Part shown: positions 22,012 through 36,014 of the stretch, one piece after another | Position numbering within the stretch: position 1 is the first letter of the stretch | Layout of the letters: each line of letters starts with the position of its first letter | Assembly (NCBI GenBank): GCA_025618425.1 | Contig: CM046838.1 | Location: forward strand, 22,004,711 to 22,068,710 | Direction: 5' to 3' | Source: Heliocidaris tuberculata | Taxonomy: Eukaryota > Echinodermata > Echinoidea > Camarodonta > Echinometridae | Length of the DNA stretch: 64,000 bases | The notes under the pieces: generated by a model | Seen by the model: the letters and a program-made list of their open reading frames with translations, nothing else | Databases searched by the model: none | What the model was told of the DNA's origin: nothing | Made by a program: the position numbers and the translations under genes

Positions 22012-23231
22012 TTTCTTTATTATTTATTTTTATTTTTCCACCACTTTCTTGTGAGCGTGTTTTCTCAAATTCGGTTCGCTCATTTTTCATAAAATTTCAA
22101 TCAATTATCAGGCATATAATGGTCAAGTGCCAGAAATTTTTTCAAGGTCATCAGGTCATCATGACGTCATCCAGGCGCCATTTTGTGAAATCAGATTATC
22201 AATCATATCATCACAACGGATCATCAAAAATCAACCATATTTACAACACATAAACTTCAGGTCAAGTGTCAATGTAAAATGTCAGCAAAATCCGCGGGCA
22301 CGTCATGACGCGCACGTACGCGTGCGTCAAAATTTAGAATTGCTCAAAATCACTTTTTAATCAAAGGAGAGTACGGTTCAGGACATTTTAAGCATTTCAA
22401 AATTTTCCGTCCGTGCGCGTCCGCGCGCGCGTTATGCGCGTACGCAGCGCGTATAGAACGTAAAAACTCCGGTTTTTTTTGCATGGTTTGTATTCCTGAC
22501 ACTATTCTTGACAATTTCCAACTATTTACAGTCATTCTCGACTTTCCATAAGGCCACACGCGCGCGTCAAACTTAAAAATCCGCGCGCGCGTCAATGGGG
22601 AATATAATGTAAAAAGTGCTAAAAAGATGCCTATCTAGAATCCGCCATAGCTCGTCAGAATGGCTGGGGACCCCCAAATTTTATTGAATATTCTGAAAGC
22701 CTGTAAGATGTAAATCTGAATTCATGCAAAATTTTGGCCAAAAATACGTTGTGACGTCATCATATTTGCATATCAACTGAAAAAAATGATTTTGAAAAAA
22801 TGACGTCATAATTTTTGTATTCATTTGACAATATTTCACTCATAGTTGGTCGATTTTCTTCCAAATTTTGATATGTTGTAGCTGAGACAATTCTCTACAA
22901 GATCAGTTACACGATTGTTCATTTTGACAAAGAAATCATGGTGTATTTTTGCGATTAAAAGAGGCATGTCAATTTTTCTCATTTTGCGTGTATTCTCTAT
23001 GGGAGATGACTTTTTCTCCAATCTTGATTCTACATTCCCGTCTTCTTTGAGCAGTATCTTTGTAATTTCTGCTCGATTTTTTTCCAAATTTGAATATGTT
23101 ATAGCTGAGACTATAAGCTTTCACAAATGTGTCCTCCAATTTTTGATCAGATGTCGGGATCATGCCCATTTTTTAACTACAAAATGTCATTTGAGAATCC
23201 CGTTTTTCGTCTACGTGTTATCTCTATTGGA

Positions 23232-23299
23232 AATATTTTGGTCCATTGGTAAAGCACTTGCCTCCCATTCCGGCGACCCAGGTTCGATTCCCGGTGGGT

Positions 23300-23302
<3 letters not shown>
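23232..23302 (+). pseudogene. tRNA-Gly-like sequence, unit 10
   Basis: Core variant; 31 T follow. Confidence 0.72.
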
Positions 23303-23336
<34 letters not shown>

Positions 23337-24504
23337 TTTCATTCTACTATCTTCTTCGACTATTATAACATATACCATCACAAACAATGTAAAAAACTGC
23401 CTAATTTTGCGTGTTATGTCTATTGAAAGTAGTGTGCAGTAGTTTGTGTAGAATCTCATTCCCTGTCGTGTATTAAAGCTAAGGGGATAATCTTCCACAT
23501 GTCCTGCAATATCAAATCGTCCAGTTCGTTATCCCGATTTCTCCAAATCGGCTCAGTCTATTTTCTTCATATTTTCGTCAGTCATCAGTCCTAATAAGGT
23601 CAAGTTCCCACATCTTTTTCAAGGTCATCAGGTTATTGTGACGTCATCCAGGCGCCATTTTGTGAAAATCAACTTATGGTCATATGTTCATAACGAAATG
23701 TCATTTCTCTTTCATATTTGGCATGGTTAAAGCTAATATCAATCCGGTCAATTTCAGAAAATTAGACGCGCGCGGACGTACGCGTCCGCGCGTCAGTGCG
23801 CCCGCAACAGTGAAAAATGCCACCCCCGATAACTCCCAAACGAGGAGATAAATCTTTCTCAATCTTCCCATAGTCATCACATCTGCACCAAATATCAGGC
23901 ACACAAAAATTCACATTCATACCTCAATTCTTTTTTTTTTTTGTTTTGTTTTTTTTAAGTGTAGACGTCGTTTTCTTGTCCATCTTTTCCTTCATTTCTC
24001 GTCCATCTTGCCTTCTACAACGAAACCAATGGCTGAAAATTCAAGGAAATGCCTGTCCATTTTACTTCCAATTTAAAAATTCTTCAAATTCTTGTATTTT
24101 TTCCTCCCATTGACAAATGAAAAAACCGAAAATCTCATACTAATTAACCGAAAACAACCCAACACCACCTTTTTTTTTTGGAGGGCTGATTACTTAAAAA
24201 CGGAGTCTTGAATCTTTATGAAAGTTGGCACAGACATGAGTGTTGGTAGGACAATTATGCTGTGAAAATAACAAGGTCATGATGTCATTATAACTTTATC
24301 CAGGTGCCATTTCCCGAAAATCAACTTATTGTCATGTATGGTCATGTATGTTCATACTGAAACCTCATTTCTCTTTCCTATTTCGGATTGTCAATTTCAC
24401 TGTCATCACATATATATGACCATCTTATCATTGTCGTCGACCCTATCATGATTACTATCTTGCCCAATCATCATCATATCTTACATAAGAATTTACCAGT
24501 TCAA

Positions 24505-24548
24505 GACAGACCACCTAATTCGTCTTCAGTGACGAATTAAATTTCTAG
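24505..24548 (+). other. Helitron-like 3' terminus of unit 10
   Basis: Intact; CTAG at 24545-24548. Confidence 0.8.
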
Positions 24549-25767
24549 TTTCTTTATTATTTATTTTTATTTTTCCACCACTTTCTTGTGAGCGTGTTTT
24601 CTCAAATTCGGTTCGCTCATTTTTCATAAAATTTCAATCAATTATCAGGCATATAATGGTCAAGTGCCAGAAATTTTTTCAAGGTCATCAGGTCATCATG
24701 ACGTCATCCAGGCGCCATTTTGTGAAATCAGATTATCAATCATATCATCACAACGGATCATCAAAAATCAACCATATTTACAACACATAAACTTCAGGTC
24801 AAGTGTCAATGTAAAATGTCAGCAAAATCCGCGGGCACGTCATGACGCGCACGTACGCGCGCGTCAAAATTTAGAATTGCTCAAAATCACTTTTTAATCA
24901 AAGGAGAGTACGGTTCAGGACATTTTAAGCATTTCAAAATTTTCCGTCCGTGCGCGTCCGCGCGCGCGTTATGCGCGTACGCAGCGCGTATAGAACGTAA
25001 AAACTCCGGTTTTTTTGCATGGTTTGTATTCCTGACACTATTCTTGACAATTTCCAACTATTTACAGTCATTCTCGACTTTCCATAAGGCCACACGCGCG
25101 CGTCAAACTTAAAAATCCGCGCGCGCGTCAATGGGGAATATAATGTAAAAAGTGCTAAAAAGATGCCTATCTAGAATCCGCCATAGCTCGTCAGAATGGC
25201 TGGGGACCCCCAAATTTTATTGAATATTCTGAAAGCCTGTAAGATGTAAATCTGAATTCATGCAAAATTTTGGCCAAAAATACGTTGTGACGTCATCATA
25301 TTTGCATATCAACTGAAAAAAATGATTTTGAAAAAATGACGTCATAATTTTTGTATTCATTTGACAATATTTCACTCATAGTTGGTCGATTTTCTTCCAA
25401 ATTTTGATATGTTGTAGCTGAGACAATTCTCTACAAGATCAGTTACACGATTGTTCATTTTGACAAAGAAATCATGGTGTATTTTTGCGATTAAAAGAGG
25501 CATGTCAATTTTTCTCATTTTGCGTGTATTCTCTATGGGAGATGACTTTTTCTCCAATCTTGATTCTACATTCCCGTCTTCTTTGAGCAGTATCTTTGTA
25601 ATTTCTGCTCGATTTTTTTCCAAATTTGAATATGTTATAGCTGAGACTATAAGCTTTCACAAATGTGTCCTCCAATTTTTGATCAGATGTCGGGATCATG
25701 CCCATTTTTTAACTACAAAATGTCATTTGAGAATCCCGTTTTTCGTCTACGTGTTATCTCTATTGGA

Positions 25768-25835
25768 AATATTTTGGTCCATTGGTAAAGCACTTGCCTC
25801 CCATTCCGGCGACCCAGGTTCGATTCCCGGTGGGT

Positions 25836-25838
<3 letters not shown>
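25768..25838 (+). pseudogene. tRNA-Gly-like sequence, unit 11
   Basis: Core variant; 31 T follow. Confidence 0.72.
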
Positions 25839-25872
<34 letters not shown>

Positions 25873-27040
25873 TTTCATTCTACCATCTTCTTCGACTATT
25901 ATAACATATACCATCACAAACAATGTAAAAAACTGCCTAATTTTGCGTGTTATGTCTATTGAAAGTAGTGTGCAGTAGTTTGTGTAGAATCTCATTCCCT
26001 GTCGTGTATTAAAGCTAAGGGGATAATCTTCCACATGTCCTGCAATATCAAATCGTCCAGTTCGTTATCCCGATTTCTCCAAATCGGCTCAGTCTATTTT
26101 CTTCATATTTTCGTCAGTCATCAGTCCTAATAAGGTCAAGTTCCCACATCTTTTTCAAGGTCATCAGGTTATTGTGACGTCATCCAGGCGCCATTTTGTG
26201 AAAATCAACTTATGGTCATATGTTCATAACGAAATGTCATTTCTCTTTCATATTTGGCATGGTTAAAGCTAATATCAATCCGGTCAATTTCAGAAAATTA
26301 GACGCGCGCGGACGTACGCGTCCGCGCGTCAGTGCGCCCGCAACAGTGAAAAATGCCACCCCCGATAACTCCCAAACGAGGAGATAAATCTTTCTCAATC
26401 TTCCCATAGTCATCACATCTGCACCAAATATCAGGCACACAAAAATTCACATTCATACCTCAATTCTTTTTTTTTTTTGTTTTGTTTTTTTTAAGTGTAG
26501 ACGTCGTTTTCTTGTCCATCTTTTCCTTCATTTCTCGTCCATCTTGCCTTCTACAACGAAACCAATGGCTGAAAATTCAAGGAAATGCCTGTCCATTTTA
26601 CTTCCAATTTAAAAATTCTTCAAATTCTTGTATTTTTTCCTCCCATTGACAAATGAAAAAACCGAAAATCTCATACTAATTAACCGAAAACAACCCAACA
26701 CCACCTTTTTTTTTTGGAGGGCTGATTACTTAAAAACGGAGTCTTGAATCTTTATGAAAGTTGGCACAGACATGAGTGTTGGTAGGACAATTATGCTGTG
26801 AAAATAACAAGGTCATGATGTCATTATAACTTTATCCAGGTGCCATTTCCCGAAAATCAACTTATTGTCATGTATGGTCATGTATGTTCATACTGAAACC
26901 TCATTTCTCTTTCCTATTTCGGATTGTCAATTTCACTGTCATCACATATATATGACCATCTTATCATTGTCGTCGACCCTATCATGATTACTATCTTGCC
27001 CAATCATCATCATATCTTACATAAGAATTTACCAGTTCAA

Positions 27041-27084
27041 GACAGACCACCTAATTCGTCTTCAGTGACGAATTAAATTTCTAG
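27041..27084 (+). other. Helitron-like 3' terminus of unit 11
   Basis: Intact; CTAG at 27081-27084. Confidence 0.8.
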
Positions 27085-28303
27085 TTTCTTTATTATTTAT
27101 TTTTATTTTTCCACCACTTTCTTGTGAGCGTGTTTTCTCAAATTCGGTTCGCTCATTTTTCATAAAATTTCAATCAATTATCAGGCATATAATGGTCAAG
27201 TGCCAGAAATTTTTTCAAGGTCATCAGGTCATCATGACGTCATCCAGGCGCCATTTTGTGAAATCAGATTATCAATCATATCATCACAACGGATCATCAA
27301 AAATCAACCATATTTACAACACATAAACTTCAGGTCAAGTGTCAATGTAAAATGTCAGCAAAATCCGCGGGCACGTCATGACGCGCACGTACGCGTGCGT
27401 CAAAATTTAGAATTGCTCAAAATCACTTTTTAATCAAAGGAGAGTACGGTTCAGGACATTTTAAGCATTTCAAAATTTTCCGTCCGTGCGCGTCCGCGCG
27501 CGCGTTATGCGCGTACGCAGCGCGTATAGAACGTAAAAACTCCGGTTTTTTTGCATGGTTTGTATTCCTGACACTATTCTTGACAATTTCCAACTATTTA
27601 CAGTCATTCTCGACTTTCCATAAGGCCACACGCGCGCGTCAAACTTAAAAATCCGCGCGCGCGTCAATGGGGAATATAATGTAAAAAGTGCTAAAAAGAT
27701 GCCTATCTAGAATCCGCCATAGCTCGTCAGAATGGCTGGGGACCCCCAAATTTTATTGAATATTCTGAAAGCCTGTAAGATGTAAATCTGAATTCATGCA
27801 AAATTTTGGCCAAAAATACGTTGTGACGTCATCATATTTGCATATCAACTGAAAAAAATGATTTTGAAAAAATGACGTCATAATTTTTGTATTCATTTGA
27901 CAATATTTCACTCATAGTTGGTCGATTTTCTTCCAAATTTTGATATGTTGTAGCTGAGACAATTCTCTACAAGATCAGTTACACGATTGTTCATTTTGAC
28001 AAAGAAATCATGGTGTATTTTTGCGATTAAAAGAGGCATGTCAATTTTTCTCATTTTGCGTGTATTCTCTATGGGAGATGACTTTTTCTCCAATCTTGAT
28101 TCTACATTCCCGTCTTCTTTGAGCAGTATCTTTGTAATTTCTGCTCGATTTTTTTCCAAATTTGAATATGTTATAGCTGAGACTATAAGCTTTCACAAAT
28201 GTGTCCTCCAATTTTTGATCAGATGTCGGGATCATGCCCATTTTTTAACTACAAAATGTCATTTGAGAATCCCGTTTTTCGTCTACGTGTTATCTCTATT
28301 GGA

Positions 28304-28371
28304 AATATTTTGGTCCATTGGTAAAGCACTTGCCTCCCATTCCGGCGACCCAGGTTCGATTCCCGGTGGGT

Positions 28372-28374
<3 letters not shown>
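28304..28374 (+). pseudogene. tRNA-Gly-like sequence, unit 12
   Basis: Core variant; 31 T follow. Confidence 0.72.
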
Positions 28375-28408
<34 letters not shown>

Positions 28409-29576
28409 TTTCATTCTACTATCTTCTTCGACTATTATAACATATACCATCACAAACAATGTAAAAAACTGCCTAATTTTGCGTGTTATGTCTATTGAAA
28501 GTAGTGTGCAGTAGTTTGTGTAGAATCTCATTCCCTGTCGTGTATTAAAGCTAAGGGGATAATCTTCCACATGTCCTGCAATATCAAATCGTCCAGTTCG
28601 TTATCCCGATTTCTCCAAATCGGCTCAGTCTATTTTCTTCATATTTTCGTCAGTCATCAGTCCTAATAAGGTCAAGTTCCCACATCTTTTTCAAGGTCAT
28701 CAGGTTATTGTGACGTCATCCAGGCGCCATTTTGTGAAAATCAACTTATGGTCATATGTTCATAACGAAATGTCATTTCTCTTTCATATTTGGCATGGTT
28801 AAAGCTAATATCAATCCGGTCAATTTCAGAAAATTAGACGCGCGCGGACGTACGCGTCCGCGCGTCAGTGCGCCCGCAACAGTGAAAAATGCCACCCCCG
28901 ATAACTCCCAAACGAGGAGATAAATCTTTCTCAATCTTCCCATAGTCATCACATCTGCACCAAATATCAGGCACACAAAAATTCACATTCATACCTCAAT
29001 TCTTTTTTTTTTTTGTTTTGTTTTTTTTAAGTGTAGACGTCGTTTTCTTGTCCATCTTTTCCTTCATTTCTCGTCCATCTTGCCTTCTACAACGAAACCA
29101 ATGGCTGAAAATTCAAGGAAATGCCTGTCCATTTTACTTCCAATTTAAAAATTCTTCAAATTCTTGTATTTTTTCCTCCCATTGACAAATGAAAAAACCG
29201 AAAATCTCATACTAATTAACCGAAAACAACCCAACACCACCTTTTTTTTTTGGAGGGCTGATTACTTAAAAACGGAGTCTTGAATCTTTATGAAAGTTGG
29301 CACAGACATGAGTGTTGGTAGGACAATTATGCTGTGAAAATAACAAGGTCATGATGTCATTATAACTTTATCCAGGTGCCATTTCCCGAAAATCAACTTA
29401 TTGTCATGTATGGTCATGTATGTTCATACTGAAACCTCATTTCTCTTTCCTATTTCGGATTGTCAATTTCACTGTCATCACATATATATGACCATCTTAT
29501 CATTGTCGTCGACCCTATCATGATTACTATCTTGCCCAATCATCATCATATCTTACATAAGAATTTACCAGTTCAA

Positions 29577-29620
29577 GACAGACCACCTAATTCGTCTTCA
29601 GTGACGAATTAAATTTCTAG
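29577..29620 (+). other. Helitron-like 3' terminus of unit 12
   Basis: Intact; CTAG at 29617-29620. Confidence 0.8.
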
Positions 29621-30839
29621 TTTCTTTATTATTTATTTTTATTTTTCCACCACTTTCTTGTGAGCGTGTTTTCTCAAATTCGGTTCGCTCATTTTTCATA
29701 AAATTTCAATCAATTATCAGGCATATAATGGTCAAGTGCCAGAAATTTTTTCAAGGTCATCAGGTCATCATGACGTCATCCAGGCGCCATTTTGTGAAAT
29801 CAGATTATCAATCATATCATCACAACGGATCATCAAAAATCAACCATATTTACAACACATAAACTTCAGGTCAAGTGTCAATGTAAAATGTCAGCAAAAT
29901 CCGCGGGCACGTCATGACGCGCACGTACGCGCGCGTCAAAATTTAGAATTGCTCAAAATCACTTTTTAATCAAAGGAGAGTACGGTTCAGGACATTTTAA
30001 GCATTTCAAAATTTTCCGTCCGTGCGCGTCCGCGCGCGCGTTATGCGCGTACGCAGCGCGTATAGAACGTAAAAACTCCGTTTTTTTTGCATGGTTTGTA
30101 TTCATGACACTATTCTTGACAATTTCCAACTATTTACAGTCATTCTCGACTTTCCATAAGGCCACACGCGCGCGTCAAACTTAAAAATCCGCGCGCGCGT
30201 CAATGGGGAATATAATGTAAAAAGTGCTAAAAAGATGCCTATCTAGAATCCGCCATAGCTCGTCAGAATGGCTGGGGACCCCCAAATTTTATTGAATATT
30301 CTGAAAGCCTGTAAGATGTAAATCTGAATTCATGCAAAATTTTGGCCAAAAATACGTTGTGACGTCATCATATTTGCATATCAACTGAAAAAAATGATTT
30401 TGAAAAAATGACGTCATAATTTTTGTATTCATTTGACAATATTTCACTCATAGTTGGTCGATTTTCTTCCAAATTTTGATATGTTGTAGCTGAGACAATT
30501 CTCTACAAGATCAGTTACACGATTGTTCATTTTGACAAAGAAATCATGGTGTATTTTTGCGATTAAAAGAGGCATGTCAATTTTTCTCATTTTGCGTGTA
30601 TTCTCTATGGGAGATGACTTTTTCTCCAATCTTGATTCTACATTCCCGTCTTCTTTGAGCAGTATCTTTGTAATTTCTGCTCGATTTTTTTCCAAATTTG
30701 AATATGTTATAGCTGAGACTATAAGCTTTCACAAATGTGTCCTCCAATTTTTGATCAGATGTCGGGATCATGCCCATTTTTTAACTACAAAATGTCATTT
30801 GAGAATCCCGTTTTTCGTCTACGTGTTATCTCTATTGGA

Positions 30840-30907
30840 AATATTTTGGTCCATTGGTAAAGCACTTGCCTCCCATTCCGGCGACCCAGGTTCGATTCCC
30901 GGTGGGT

Positions 30908-30910
<3 letters not shown>
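30840..30910 (+). pseudogene. tRNA-Gly-like sequence, unit 13
   Basis: Core variant; 31 T follow. Confidence 0.72.
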
Positions 30911-30944
<34 letters not shown>

Positions 30945-32112
30945 TTTCATTCTACTATCTTCTTCGACTATTATAACATATACCATCACAAACAATGTAA
31001 AAAACTGCCTAATTTTGCGTGTTATGTCTATTGAAAGTAGTGTGCAGTAGTTTGTGTAGAATCTCATTCCCTGTCGTGTATTAAAGCTAAGGGGATAATC
31101 TTCCACATGTCCTGCAATATCAAATCGTCCAGTTCGTTATCCCGATTTCTCCAAATCGGCTCAGTCTATTTTCTTCATATTTTCGTCAGTCATCAGTCCT
31201 AATAAGGTCAAGTTCCCACATCTTTTTCAAGGTCATCAGGTTATTGTGACGTCATCCAGGCGCCATTTTGTGAAAATCAACTTATGGTCATATGTTCATA
31301 ACGAAATGTCATTTCTCTTTCATATTTGGCATGGTTAAAGCTAATATCAATCCGGTCAATTTCAGAAAATTAGACGCGCGCGGACGTACGCGTCCGCGCG
31401 TCAGTGCGCCCGCAACAGTGAAAAATGCCACCCCCGATAACTCCCAAACGAGGAGATAAATCTTTCTCAATCTTCCCATAGTCATCACATCTGCACCAAA
31501 TATCAGGCACACAAAAATTCACATTCATACCTCAATTCTTTTTTTTTTTTGTTTTGTTTTTTTTAAGTGTAGACGTCGTTTTCTTGTCCATCTTTTCCTT
31601 CATTTCTCGTCCATCTTGCCTTCTACAACGAAACCAATGGCTGAAAATTCAAGGAAATGCCTGTCCATTTTACTTCCAATTTAAAAATTCTTCAAATTCT
31701 TGTATTTTTTCCTCCCATTGACAAATGAAAAAACCGAAAATCTCATACTAATTAACCGAAAACAACCCAACACCACCTTTTTTTTTTGGAGGGCTGATTA
31801 CTTAAAAACGGAGTCTTGAATCTTTATGAAAGTTGGCACAGACATGAGTGTTGGTAGGACAATTATGCTGTGAAAATAACAAGGTCATGATGTCATTATA
31901 ACTTTATCCAGGTGCCATTTCCCGAAAATCAACTTATTGTCATGTATGGTCATGTATGTTCATACTGAAACCTCATTTCTCTTTCCTATTTCGGATTGTC
32001 AATTTCACTGTCATCACATATATATGACCATCTTATCATTGTCGTCGACCCTATCATGATTACTATCTTGCCCAATCATCATCATATCTTACATAAGAAT
32101 TTACCAGTTCAA

Positions 32113-32156
32113 GACAGACCACCTAATTCGTCTTCAGTGACGAATTAAATTTCTAG
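32113..32156 (+). other. Helitron-like 3' terminus of unit 13
   Basis: Intact; CTAG at 32153-32156. Confidence 0.8.
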
Positions 32157-33375
32157 TTTCTTTATTATTTATTTTTATTTTTCCACCACTTTCTTGTGAG
32201 CGTGTTTTCTCAAATTCGGTTCGCTCATTTTTCATAAAATTTCAATCAATTATCAGGCATATAATGGTCAAGTGCCAGAAATTTTTTCAAGGTCATCAGG
32301 TCATCATGACGTCATCCAGGCGCCATTTTGTGAAATCAGATTATCAATCATATCATCACAACGGATCATCAAAAATCAACCATATTTACAACACATAAAC
32401 TTCAGGTCAAGTGTCAATGTAAAATGTCAGCAAAATCCGCGGGCACGTCATGACGCGCACGTACGCGTGCGTCAAAATTTAGAATTGCTCAAAATCACTT
32501 TTTAATCAAAGGAGAGTACGGTTCAGGACATTTTAAGCATTTCAAAATTTTCCGTCCGTGCGCGTCCGCGCGCGCGTTATGCGCGTACGCAGCGCGTATA
32601 GAACGTAAAAACTCCGGTTTTTTTGCATGGTTTGTATTCCTGACACTATTCTTGACAATTTCCAACTATTTACAGTCATTCTCGACTTTCCATAAGGCCA
32701 CACGCGCGCGTCAAACTTAAAAATCCGCGCGCGCGTCAATGGGGAATATAATGTAAAAAGTGCTAAAAAGATGCCTATCTAGAATCCGCCATAGCTCGTC
32801 AGAATGGCTGGGGACCCCCAAATTTTATTGAATATTCTGAAAGCCTGTAAGATGTAAATCTGAATTCATGCAAAATTTTGGCCAAAAATACGTTGTGACG
32901 TCATCATATTTGCATATCAACTGAAAAAAATGATTTTGAAAAAATGACGTCATAATTTTTGTATTCATTTGACAATATTTCACTCATAGTTGGTCGATTT
33001 TCTTCCAAATTTTGATATGTTGTAGCTGAGACAATTCTCTACAAGATCAGTTACACGATTGTTCATTTTGACAAAGAAATCATGGTGTATTTTTGCGATT
33101 AAAAGAGGCATGTCAATTTTTCTCATTTTGCGTGTATTCTCTATGGGAGATGACTTTTTCTCCAATCTTGATTCTACATTCCCGTCTTCTTTGAGCAGTA
33201 TCTTTGTAATTTCTGCTCGATTTTTTTCCAAATTTGAATATGTTATAGCTGAGACTATAAGCTTTCACAAATGTGTCCTCCAATTTTTGATCAGATGTCG
33301 GGATCATGCCCATTTTTTAACTACAAAATGTCATTTGAGAATCCCGTTTTTCGTCTACGTGTTATCTCTATTGGA

Positions 33376-33443
33376 AATATTTTGGTCCATTGGTAAAGCA
33401 CTTGCCTCCCATTCCGGCGACCCAGGTTCGATTCCCGGTGGGT

Positions 33444-33446
<3 letters not shown>
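33376..33446 (+). pseudogene. tRNA-Gly-like sequence, unit 14
   Basis: Core variant; 30 T follow. Confidence 0.72.
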
Positions 33447-33479
<33 letters not shown>

Positions 33480-34647
33480 TTTCATTCTACTATCTTCTTC
33501 GACTATTATAACATATACCATCACAAACAATGTAAAAAACTGCCTAATTTTGCGTGTTATGTCTATTGAAAGTAGTGTGCAGTAGTTTGTGTAGAATCTC
33601 ATTCCCTGTCGTGTATTAAAGCTAAGGGGATAATCTTCCACATGTCCTGCAATATCAAATCGTCCAGTTCGTTATCCCGATTTCTCCAAATCGGCTCAGT
33701 CTATTTTCTTCATATTTTCGTCAGTCATCAGTCCTAATAAGGTCAAGTTCCCACATCTTTTTCAAGGTCATCAGGTTATTGTGACGTCATCCAGGCGCCA
33801 TTTTGTGAAAATCAACTTATGGTCATATGTTCATAACGAAATGTCATTTCTCTTTCATATTTGGCATGGTTAAAGCTAATATCAATCCGGTCAATTTCAG
33901 AAAATTAGACGCGCGCGGACGTACGCGTCCGCGCGTCAGTGCGCCCGCAACAGTGAAAAATGCCACCCCCGATAACTCCCAAACGAGGAGATAAATCTTT
34001 CTCAATCTTCCCATAGTCATCACATCTGCACCAAATATCAGGCACACAAAAATTCACATTCATACCTCAATTCTTTTTTTTTTTTGTTTTGTTTTTTTTA
34101 AGTGTAGACGTCGTTTTCTTGTCCATCTTTTCCTTCATTTCTCGTCCATCTTGCCTTCTACAACGAAACCAATGGCTGAAAATTCAAGGAAATGCCTGTC
34201 CATTTTACTTCCAATTTAAAAATTCTTCAAATTCTTGTATTTTTTCCTCCCATTGACAAATGAAAAAACCGAAAATCTCATACTAATTAACCGAAAACAA
34301 CCCAACACCACCTTTTTTTTTTGGAGGGCTGATTACTTAAAAACGGAGTCTTGAATCTTTATGAAAGTTGGCACAGACATGAGTGTTGGTAGGACAATTA
34401 TGCTGTGAAAATAACAAGGTCATGATGTCATTATAACTTTATCCAGGTGCCATTTCCCGAAAATCAACTTATTGTCATGTATGGTCATGTATGTTCATAC
34501 TGAAACCTCATTTCTCTTTCCTATTTCGGATTGTCAATTTCACTGTCATCACATATATATGACCATCTTATCATTGTCGTCGACCCTATCATGATTACTA
34601 TCTTGCCCAATCATCATCATATCTTACATAAGAATTTACCAGTTCAA

Positions 34648-34691
34648 GACAGACCACCTAATTCGTCTTCAGTGACGAATTAAATTTCTAG
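34648..34691 (+). other. Helitron-like 3' terminus of unit 14
   Basis: Intact; CTAG at 34688-34691. Confidence 0.8.
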
Positions 34692-35910
34692 TTTCTTTAT
34701 TATTTATTTTTATTTTTCCACCACTTTCTTGTGAGCGTGTTTTCTCAAATTCGGTTCGCTCATTTTTCATAAAATTTCAATCAATTATCAGGCATATAAT
34801 GGTCAAGTGCCAGAAATTTTTTCAAGGTCATCAGGTCATCATGACGTCATCCAGGCGCCATTTTGTGAAATCAGATTATCAATCATATCATCACAACGGA
34901 TCATCAAAAATCAACCATATTTACAACACATAAACTTCAGGTCAAGTGTCAATGTAAAATGTCAGCAAAATCCGCGGGCACGTCATGACGCGCACGTACG
35001 CGTGCGTCAAAATTTAGAATTGCTCAAAATCACTTTTTAATCAAAGGAGAGTACGGTTCAGGACATTTTAAGCATTTCAAAATTTTCCGTCCGTGCGCGT
35101 CCGCGCGCGCGTTATGCGCGTACGCAGCGCGTATAGAACGTAAAAACTCCGGTTTTTTTGCATGGTTTGTATTCCTGACACTATTCTTGACAATTTCCAA
35201 CTATTTACAGTCATTCTCGACTTTCCATAAGGCCACACGCGCGCGTCAAACTTAAAAATCCGCGCGCGCGTCAATGGGGAATATAATGTAAAAAGTGCTA
35301 AAAAGATGCCTATCTAGAATCCGCCATAGCTCGTCAGAATGGCTGGGGACCCCCAAATTTTATTGAATATTCTGAAAGCCTGTAAGATGTAAATCTGAAT
35401 TCATGCAAAATTTTGGCCAAAAATACGTTGTGACGTCATCATATTTGCATATCAACTGAAAAAAATGATTTTGAAAAAATGACGTCATAATTTTTGTATT
35501 CATTTGACAATATTTCACTCATAGTTGGTCGATTTTCTTCCAAATTTTGATATGTTGTAGCTGAGACAATTCTCTACAAGATCAGTTACACGATTGTTCA
35601 TTTTGACAAAGAAATCATGGTGTATTTTTGCGATTAAAAGAGGCATGTCAATTTTTCTCATTTTGCGTGTATTCTCTATGGGAGATGACTTTTTCTCCAA
35701 TCTTGATTCTACATTCCCGTCTTCTTTGAGCAGTATCTTTGTAATTTCTGCTCGATTTTTTTCCAAATTTGAATATGTTATAGCTGAGACTATAAGCTTT
35801 CACAAATGTGTCCTCCAATTTTTGATCAGATGTCGGGATCATGCCCATTTTTTAACTACAAAATGTCATTTGAGAATCCCGTTTTTCGTCTACGTGTTAT
35901 CTCTATTGGA

Positions 35911-35978
35911 AATATTTTGGTCCATTGGTAAAGCACTTGCCTCCCATTCCGGCGACCCAGGTTCGATTCCCGGTGGGT

Positions 35979-35981
<3 letters not shown>
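35911..35981 (+). pseudogene. tRNA-Gly-like sequence, unit 15
   Basis: Core variant; 30 T follow. Confidence 0.72.

Positions 35982-36014
<33 letters not shown>

Larger units (their letters stand above)
22012..24548 (+). mobile_element. Unit 10 (2537 bp, core)
   Basis: Core monomer. The extra length comes from homopolymers: one added T near 22473 and one more T in the tract after the tRNA-like segment (31 rather than 30). Confidence 0.92.
24549..27084 (+). mobile_element. Unit 11 (2536 bp, core, GCGCGCGTC variant)
   Basis: Core monomer that carries GCGCGCGTC near 24860 instead of GCGTGCGTC, and CTACCATC rather than CTACTATC after the T tract. Both states are shared with left-flank units, which suggests local gene conversion. 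Confidence 0.92.
27085..29620 (+). mobile_element. Unit 12 (2536 bp, core)
   Basis: Core monomer with the GCGTGCGTC and CTACTATC states and tail A2. I saw no private change by eye beyond T-tract length. Confidence 0.92.
29621..32156 (+). mobile_element. Unit 13 (2536 bp, core, 5' patch of flank type)
   Basis: Between about 29930 and 30110 it carries GCGCGCGTC, CTCCGTTTTTTTT and ATTCATGAC, the states of units 2 and 5. The core has GCGTGCGTC, CTCCGGTTTTTTT and ATTCCTGAC. The rest is core type, so this is a short conversion tract. Confidence 0.92.
32157..34691 (+). mobile_element. Unit 14 (2535 bp, core)
   Basis: Core monomer with GCGTGCGTC, CTACTATC, tail A2 and an intact hairpin/CTAG end. 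Confidence 0.92.
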